Source: Riptortus pedestris
Lineage: Eukaryota > Arthropoda > Insecta > Hemiptera > Alydidae
Direction: 5' to 3'
Length of the DNA: 64,000 bases
Assembly: GCA_019009955.1 (NCBI GenBank)
Contig: CM032233.1
Span: 92,407,501 to 92,471,500 of the forward strand
Below are positions 58,227-64,000 of this stretch, in pieces. Within the stretch, counting starts at the first letter, position 1, and each line of letters opens with the position of its first letter. The position numbers and the translations under genes are program-made. The notes under the pieces were generated by a model. That model saw only the letters and a program-made list of their open reading frames with translations. It was not told the origin of the DNA and searched no databases.

Positions 58227-58727
58227 ATTTTTTAACAATGAATTAATAAAAAGAGAACATTGCTTGAGTCTAACAAATTATTTATTTTCAACCGCTTAAG
58301 ACAGGTTGCTCCACGGGGATTTGAGAGAACAAGAAATCTGATGTTGGCACCACATGGCTTCCTCACACTTCAATTAAAATTAAAAAAAAAAAAAAATTAG
58401 GCTTCGGATCGAAAATTTAAGAAGACATAATTTATAGATCACATTTTGTAAACAAAAGAGAGAAATTTGATTTGTTTTTAATTTTCGTCCTCCTCTAAAC
58501 CATTCCCCCTCCATCTTAGTCTATTATGATCAATAGGGAAGGTTCACAACTAAACGTTACCAAATATATTATAGATATTTCAACATCCAGAAGAAAGCCG
58601 TTTTTACTTATCCGTGATGCCTTCATACGTTCAGAGACTAAGCCGAATCTAGTCCTAATGAGTTCAGGGTGAATGAAAACAGAATCCGTTGAAATCCGAA
58701 AACAGAACATTTTCTCGATTACTTCCA
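58227..58727. other. Mostly unassigned; repeat G fragment
   Basis: 58330-58375 (AATCTGATGTTGGCACCACA, TGGCTTCCTCACA) matches repeat G at 51609. Otherwise no motif. Confidence 0.4.
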
Positions 58728-58950
58728 TGGGGGCTCAGGTTAACCATATGAGTTAAGTTAAAACGTTGTCTTAATCTCACAATGTAAACCTAGACTTGCG
58801 AGTTCGATTACCGACTGGGCATTATGAATTTAATTAGTGACGAACTCATATACAATTCTCATTCTCACGAAAGCTAGAAAATAGTGGTAACCTGTAGATA
58901 ACTCTTTCCAATTAGCCATAGTAGACAAGATCTTCATTAATAAAAAAACT
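58728..58950 (+). mobile_element. tRNA-derived SINE, most complete copy
   Basis: The first 90 bp resemble a tRNA of serine type: GGGCTCAGGTTAACC and GAGTTAAG give an A-box-like region, and GAGTTCGATTACC at 58800-58812 is a good B box of an RNA polymerase III promoter. The body continues to GGTAACCTGTAGATAACTC and ends at an A/T-rich tail after CATTAATAAAAAAA. Two further copies at 61398 and 62165 share the 3' body, which shows that it is dispersed. Confidence 0.78.
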
Positions 58951-59546
58951 GAGATACTTCATTCACTACGTTCAAGGATGTAATAATAGCTTCTATGACT
59001 TTGCCGAGTAAATTAATTAAGTGAAACAGAAACTTCCAGTGATGGACTTGATGAAGTTGGGACGAATTCTTATTTAGTTATGCCGAAGGTAATTAACCTG
59101 CCCTATCTTCAAGTTTTCCTGGACTATATTTGGGTAGCCTGACCTTTGACAAGTCTCTAACTCAGTTTGCAATAGCACTAGTGGCTAGTCCCAAGCTATC
59201 CAACCTTCATTTTACCTGCTTTTCACTTATCTGTACAAAATCTGGTGTAATCCCGGAAATATTTGGACTTTAGATTGCTCCCTGAACCCAGTTTCACTAG
59301 TTTTTGCGTGATGTCTTTGCGTATGTACGTATCTCGCATAACTCAAAAAGTCACATAGGGGAAGCGTTAACTAAGCTGATTTTCCACGTGCTGGAATGAC
59401 TCATTATTGATCTGTTCTCGCCATGTATCTAGTCATGGTCATAGAATTGCATCACCTATGATTGTTATCTTTTTAATCCTAAATGTCTATACAATCTGTG
59501 GGAATGAATTTGTTTACCTACTAGTATTAGAGAGAGATGTTATCAG
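58951..59546. other. Intergenic; A2 right end in reverse
   Basis: 59345-59425 (AAAAAGTCACATAGGGGAAG, CACGTGCTGGAATGACTC) is an A2 terminus with a lost hairpin. Nothing else recognised. Confidence 0.45.
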
Positions 59547-60372
59547 TGACTCATAGCTCAGTTGTGCCCAAGTAATACAACATTAAGCACGTTATTTCCT
59601 ATTATTATGTCCAATAGACTGAATTTCAAACAAATGTCTAATGAGGAAAAAGTTAAAATAGTGGCATTTGCTGAAGCTGGAATTTCTTCACGTAAGACAG
59701 CAAAGAGGGTGAGGTACAACCAATCCACTGTGGTCAGAATAATAAAAAAAAATCTTTCCCACGGATCTACCGAGCAAAAGAAAGGGACTGGAAGGAAAAG
59801 GAAGACGGATGAGCGTTTATATCGCATGGCGATGAGATTATCTCTAGAAAATCGCTTCAAAACTGCTAAGGAAATATCTAGAGATCTAGCAGAAGTAAGT
59901 CGAGAAACAGTGGCCAGACGATTAAGCGAAAAGGGTTTATGGGTAAGAAAACCAGCAAAAAAAAAACATTTCTTAACAAAAAATGAAACAATCTCGGCTA
60001 AATTGGGCGATAAATTTTAAAACTTGGACATCTGTTGACTGGAGGAAAGTTATGTTTTCAGATGAGAGTAAGTTCAACATCTTCAGTTCTGATGGTTCTC
60101 CATACGTTCGACGTCGGCCAAATGAAAGATTTGAAGAATCTTGTACATTAAAAACAGTGAAACATCCAGCAAGTGTGATGGTCTGGGGATGTTTTTCCTA
60201 CTTTGGAATTGGCAAAATTAACTTCATAGAAGGGACGGTTAATGCAGAAAAATATAAGAAAATTTTGGAAGAGAGTTTGATTCCCTCAATGAATTCTCAT
60301 CTTACACACTGCGGAGACTTCATTTTTCAAGAAGATTCTGCTCCATGCCATAGAGCCAAATCTGTAAGTTAA
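59547..60372 (+). mobile_element. Tc1-like element, 5' part
   Basis: Covers the transposase remnant and a possible left end beginning TCAGTGACTCATAGCTCAG after a TA. No matching right end was found; the piggyBac remnant follows within 150 bp, so the 3' part seems lost. Confidence 0.65.
59607..60372 (+). pseudogene. Tc1-like transposase, truncated and frameshifted
   Basis: Starting at ATG 59607, residues 18-42 form the first helix-turn-helix (GISSRKTAKRVRYNQSTVVR). A basic stretch GTGRKRKTDE follows, then the second (AKEISRDLAEVSRETVARRL). Near 59970-59985, in an A-rich run, the frame shifts by one base. It continues as MKQSRLNWAINFKTWTSVDW, then VMFSDESKFNIF with the first catalytic Asp, and FQEDSAPCHRAKS with the second. 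Translation stops at 60372, before the expected SPDLNPIE segment with the third acidic residue. Family length is about 340 residues, so roughly the last 90 are gone. AKS is followed by GTAAGT, which could be a splice donor or ordinary coding sequence. Confidence 0.9.
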
Positions 60373-60624
60373 TTATTTATTTATGTTAAAAAATATGTTA
60401 ATACTCTGGAAATTATATTCCTTTAGTTCTGAACTTGTCCATCAGTCCACTTTCAAACAACGTTCTGCTGGTCAGCTGGCAATATTTAGTTGTTTTTTAT
60501 TACAGGAACGTGGTATGATATTTTTTCCCAAACTTATTCGTGGGTCTTTCTGAGCCAACGTTCCTACTTATGTGACATTTTTCAAACAAGGCCAGCACAT
60601 CTAAACACATAACATTATAATATT

Positions 60625-60807
60625 AACGATCCGAAAGATATCGAATTAATACACGCGATTTTAGAAGAAAATGATTGTTTATCAAATGATGATGATGTTG
60701 GAGATCCTTCTATTAAATTACAAAGTGTACACAGTTCAGATACTGAACAAGAAATTGATGAACCTGAACTCGAACATCATGAATCTGAATCAGGAAAAAT
60801 TACCTGA
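60625..60807 (+). pseudogene. piggyBac transposase, acidic N-terminal part
   Basis: Sixty codons read IELIHAILEENDCLSNDDDV and SSDTEQEIDEPELEHHESES before a stop at 60805. Asp/Glu/Ser-rich N-termini with a similar DDDVGDPS phrase are usual in piggyBac-like transposases. In the same frame after the stop, RKYLNGRKSNDRAINRY resembles the G-x-x-W/K segment that leads to the catalytic domain, so the boundary of the deletion is near 60860. Confidence 0.6.
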
Positions 60808-60869
60808 ATTAGGAAATATCTTAACGGAAGAAAATCTAATGATCGTGCCATCAATAGATACATAGAAAA

Positions 60870-61058
60870 GTGGACACGACTACTAGCACAAAAAATTGGT
60901 CAAGTACGAGCCTCCACAAAGAAGGACACCGGACCCCCAAAAAGAGATGGCACTGCGTTGACTGTAAGGACAATAAGTCAAAGCATTTTTGTGAGAAATG
61001 CTTCAGCTACATTTGTCTGAATCATGCCGACATATATTATAAATATTGTAGTGAGTAG
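60870..61058 (+). pseudogene. piggyBac transposase, C-terminal cysteine-rich domain
   Basis: The frame ends with RWHCVDCKDNKSKHFCEKCF and SYICLNH: C-x2-C-x7-C-x2-C-x4-C-x2-H. That is the zinc-binding cysteine-rich domain that ends most piggyBac transposases and binds DNA near the element end. It follows the N-terminal part by only 60 bp, so about 400 codons of DDE domain are absent. Confidence 0.8.
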
Positions 61059-61397
61059 AAGGAATTTTTATTTAATTTTTTTTCAATTTTTGAAAATTAA
61101 AACAAAATAAGATTGATGTTTATTATGTAATTTATATTTCAATATTAATTGAATGAGACATTTAATTAATAAAAATAAAATAATGTGAATTAAGTGTACT
61201 TGAAATAGCCCTTAATGACTAGCGGGTCAATTTGACCCAACGTTCTCACAAATGTGAGGATTTTTCAAGTTCCCACTGCCGGGTTAAATGGAGTAAATAT
61301 AAAGCTTTTTGTGTTTAGTGTTTTAGAAGTTCTCTAACAAATTAGACAGACATTCGCTGAACGTAATTTTTTCAATGTATTAATAATATTATGCACC

Positions 61398-61632
61398 ACG
61401 AGGGCTCAGGTTAGCCATGAGTTAAGGCGTTGGCCTTAATCTTACTTTCTAAAGCTAGAAACCTAGGAACCTAGAGTCTTGATTTCAATTCTCACATGGG
61501 CGATAGTAATATATTTAGTGAAAAACTCATTAAATGAAATTCTTAGTCCCACCCTGGATCGAAAAAGGTAATAACCGGTAGATAAACCCGTCACAATTAC
61601 CCATAATAGCAAAAAGTGGACATTAGTTTAAA
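61398..61632 (+). mobile_element. tRNA-derived SINE, second copy
   Basis: AGGGCTCAGGTTAGCCATGA and GTTAAGGCGTTGGCCTTAAT keep the tRNA-Ser-like A-box region better than the first copy. The B box is decayed (AGTCTTGATTTCAATTC). The body runs to GCAAAAAGTGGACATTAG. Confidence 0.75.
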
Positions 61633-62064
61633 TTAAACGTCCAAAAATGCTATTACTCAAATATAAGCAATTAAGTTGGATGGGCTAATGATTTACTGCC
61701 CCTTTTGTCCATTGGATATAAGAGTGTCTGTACTAACTTTGTTACCATTTAAAAGAGAGATTAATAAATTGTTAAACGAAGGATATTATGAATGAGAGAA
61801 CAATTCCAAACATAATTCGCCAAGGGTGGCCAAATACCATGAATTAACTCTAACCCTGTCACCGGTGCATAACCCACCCTTTGTCGACGTTCCATAATTA
61901 TTTAGTAATTCTCACTGACTTAGTTCAACTTCCAGTTTTGGGAGTTGTTGGCCAAACTTAAAAGAGGAAATACGGGTTGTAATTCGGGGATCCTCGGCGG
62001 CCAAACAGGAAAAGACATATTTTAGTCTTTGAGGGGTTGCGTGAAATAGTTTTAGGATTTTATT
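61633..62064. other. Intergenic, no gene seen
   Basis: No repeat family or coding motif recognised. Confidence 0.4.
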
Positions 62065-62164
62065 AGCAGATTTCCCTTAAGGGAAATCAGCTATTGAGGT
62101 CATACTCATGATGCCAGATGACGAAAATGAGGTACGTATATCTATCTATCTATCTATCTATTGA

Positions 62165-62287
62165 CGAAATTCATTAAATAAAATCCTAAGTCCCACCCTG
62201 GCTAGAAAAGGGTGGTAACCTGTAGATAACCCGTCCCAATTAGCCTTAGTTGCAAAAAGTGGACGTTAATAAATAATAATAATAATC
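62165..62287 (+). mobile_element. SINE, 3' part with (AAT)n tail
   Basis: ACGAAATTCATTAAATAAAA to GCAAAAAGTGGACGTTAATA, then (AAT)n at 62266-62286. The tail gives the SINE's 3' end. Confidence 0.8.
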
Positions 62288-62305
62288 TATCTATCTATCT
62301 ATCTA

Positions 62306-62388
<83 letters not shown>
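62286..62388. repeat. Compound microsatellite (TCTA)n(TC)n(TA)n
   Basis: Three adjacent tracts at the place of the family A TA tract. (TCTA)n also lies before the SINE at 62139-62163. Confidence 0.95.
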
Positions 62389-62390
<2 letters not shown>

Positions 62391-62924
62391 AGCGGTCGCA
62401 ATTTTTGTTTGATCGTTACTAAACTTGATAATTAAACGTTTTATGTAAAAAGACAGATCAAGTTCGTTAATGGCTGAAATCGGACAAGTGGGAGGGGGGG
62501 GGGAGTTAGAGGGGAGGATTTTCTAAAATTCGAAATATCCCCATTACTATACGTCGGATCGAAAAATTGTATAAAATCAATCTTATTCCAAATTACATGT
62601 ACTATAAATATTTTTATATACATTTATTATCTTTCTTGAATATTAAACGAGATATTAGTATTTTTATTAAATGTGGGCGGATAACGGAGAGTGAGTTTCC
62701 CGCCAAAAGCTAGTTCGCCCGTTTTCGTAATTGTTCGGTTCTCGTGAAATTCCTCTATTTTAAAACTTCACGTGGGAAATCTGCTAAGCTTACGCAGCCC
62801 CTGCGTGAAGGACTTTTAATTATTTCCACACGGTTAAAAAATTATTGAATTAACAAAGAGGTCCATAAACCTTGCGTATGAGTAGATTAACGGACACATA
62901 CTCATACACCCGCCTTCATTTAAT

Positions 62925-63516
62925 AGCTGATTTTCTTTATGGGAATTCAGCTATTGAGGTTGTACCCATGATGGGACTCTAAACAAAAAAATATATTTTA
63001 AAATATCCATCGATCCTTCCTAGGAAATGACGAAAATGAGGACCATTCAAAATTTTATATATTGTTTTCTGTTAACGTTCAAGCGATCGAAATTTTTACC
63101 CGGTTGTTACCAAACTGGATATTATAACGTTTTATGTAAAAATGAAGATTAGGTTCGCTAACGGTTAAAAATCAGTTTATTGGGAGGGGGAATTCGAAAT
63201 ATCTCCGTTATTATGCTTCAGATCGAAAAGTTGTATAGAGTCAATCTTATTGCAAATGTAATTTTCTATAAATGTTGTTATGCACTTTTTTTCATTATCT
63301 TGATTATTAACCGAGATATTTGCGTTTTTGTTTCGGCCATCAGTAAACCCCCACTCTTACTCATGTCATATTAACAATAAGCTGCTATATAAGGAAGCAG
63401 ATTACTTGAAGTTAAAATCCCAAATATTGTTCTCATTGAGCTATTTTCATTTTGAGATAAATGCAAATACATGTCGCACGAGGGAAATTTGCTTAGTCAA
63501 CGCAGCCCGGACTTTT
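62925..63516 (+). repeat. Family A, complete but diverged copy
   Basis: Left end TAGCTGATTTTCTTTATGGG, TA tract reduced to TTTTATATATTG, and a right end where most of the hairpin is deleted (CGCAGCCCGGACTTTTT). Confidence 0.85.
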
Positions 63517-63755
63517 TATTTTTTAAAGCTGTAGTGCTCAAAAATTTAATTTGATCTCTGCCAAACTCGTTATTAATGTATGTTTTAATAATTAAATTCG
63601 TTAGTTGGCAAAAAGAGCATTACGTACGAGAATATGACATCATCTCGTAACACCATCAACTCCGTATTTCTTCTATTGTACAAATTCTTTGGAAAAAGGA
63701 TTTAAAATGTTAGACGGACATGAGATGTTTAGTGACAAGTAAAAATCAGGTGAGT
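63517..63755. other. Short unassigned spacer
   Basis: No repeat family or coding motif recognised. Confidence 0.4.
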
Positions 63756-64000
63756 AGGAGTGGGGTGAACTCAGTTAATATGTGTATAACAAATGTTGGG
63801 TTCAAATATAATTATATAATATATAAAAGATTGGTTAGATAAAATGTGTCCAACAGATCATAGTTACATAAATATTTTGAATTTTCAATTATCCTCCCCC
63901 CCCTCCACCACAGCATTTTATTTCAACCGTTACCTAATATAATCTTTAGCCTTACATAAAACTGTTAAATATCGACTGCAGTGATTCGTACACCATAATC
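63756..64000 (-). repeat. Family A, diverged interior, cut by window end
   Basis: GTGAGTAGGAGTGGGGT, a CTCCCCCCCCTCCACC block and CATAAAACTGTTAAATATCG follow the family order in reverse. Confidence 0.7.

Larger units (their letters stand above)
60506..61287 (+). mobile_element. piggyBac element remnant, catalytic core deleted
   Basis: Right border: CCACTGCCGGGTTAA with TTAA at 61284-61287 and, further in, GCGGGTCAATTTGACCCAAC. Near 60540 a similar phrase TGGGTCTTTCTGAGCCAACG stands in direct orientation. Between lie the two coding remnants annotated separately. The left TTAA was not located. Confidence 0.6.
62065..62818 (+). repeat. Family A copy with SINE piece in its microsatellite
   Basis: Intact left palindrome and shortened arm to GACGAAAATGAGGTACG, then (TCTA)n, the SINE fragment, further microsatellite, and CTAGCGGTCGCAATTTTTG onward to a right end with intact hairpin. 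Confidence 0.88.

Noticed and set aside
58728..58815. A functional tRNA-Ser gene
   Set aside because: No acceptor-stem pairing or anticodon arm can be formed. The sequence continues into a dispersed body shared with two other loci, so it is a SINE head.

Overview
The window is AT-rich nuclear DNA from a metazoan, most likely an arthropod and probably an insect. The support is three transposase fragments of Tc1/mariner type, four piggyBac-type loci or more, a tRNA-derived SINE, and dense TA/CA microsatellites. There is no sign of bacterial, plasmid, organellar or viral organisation. I found no host exon, tRNA, rRNA or CRISPR that I can defend. The protein-coding traces are all decayed transposases.

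The dominant component is one repeat family, called family A here. About thirty full or partial copies cover perhaps a third of the window, in both orientations. I call the orientation + when it reads: left end AGCAGATTTCCC followed by a 20-bp palindrome (GATTTCCCTTAAGGGAAATC); a conserved arm of about 110 bp; a (TA)n tract; a small palindrome around CCGCTAGAGCGG; a variable interior of 350-900 bp; GGGAAATCTGCT, the inverse of the left end; a hairpin CGCAGCCCCTGCG; and the end TGACGGACTTTT. Subterminal inverted repeats, an internal microsatellite, a 3' hairpin and insertion within a T run resemble Helentron-associated non-autonomous elements (HINE/DINE-1-like). No transposase is encoded. One copy (40242-41230) sits inside another repeat and so shows its boundaries.

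Layout: 1-300 piggyBac transposase tail. 930-9100 family A copies, one holding a TTAA-flanked piggyBac-like MITE. 9341-13412 a duplicated 750-bp block (two copies), more family A, a 102-bp tandem array, and repeat E. 13536-14920 a short piggyBac-like MITE, a possible BEL/Pao LTR end, and a piggyBac coding remnant. 15000-24600 family A, repeat B with a hammerhead-like motif, and a deleted mariner. 25253-34480 two copies of repeat C, which starts at a TA tract and has internal units of about 296 bp, plus family A. 34950-39900 mostly single-copy-looking DNA with one MITE. 39890-44240 family A, B and MITE F nested in one another. 45310-49600 family A broken by a 1.33-kb mariner-type element, then a 33-bp minisatellite. 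50600-54033 family A and the intact MITE F. 55761-58226 a 56-58-bp satellite. 58728-62400 three SINE copies, a Tc1 transposase and a piggyBac remnant. 62925-64000 family A again.

Nothing here works together as a pathway. The biology is in the repeats: nesting order, use of TA tracts as landing sites, and short structured motifs shared between unrelated repeats. Boundaries of repeats are by eye and usually good to 5-20 bp; family names A-G are local to this report.
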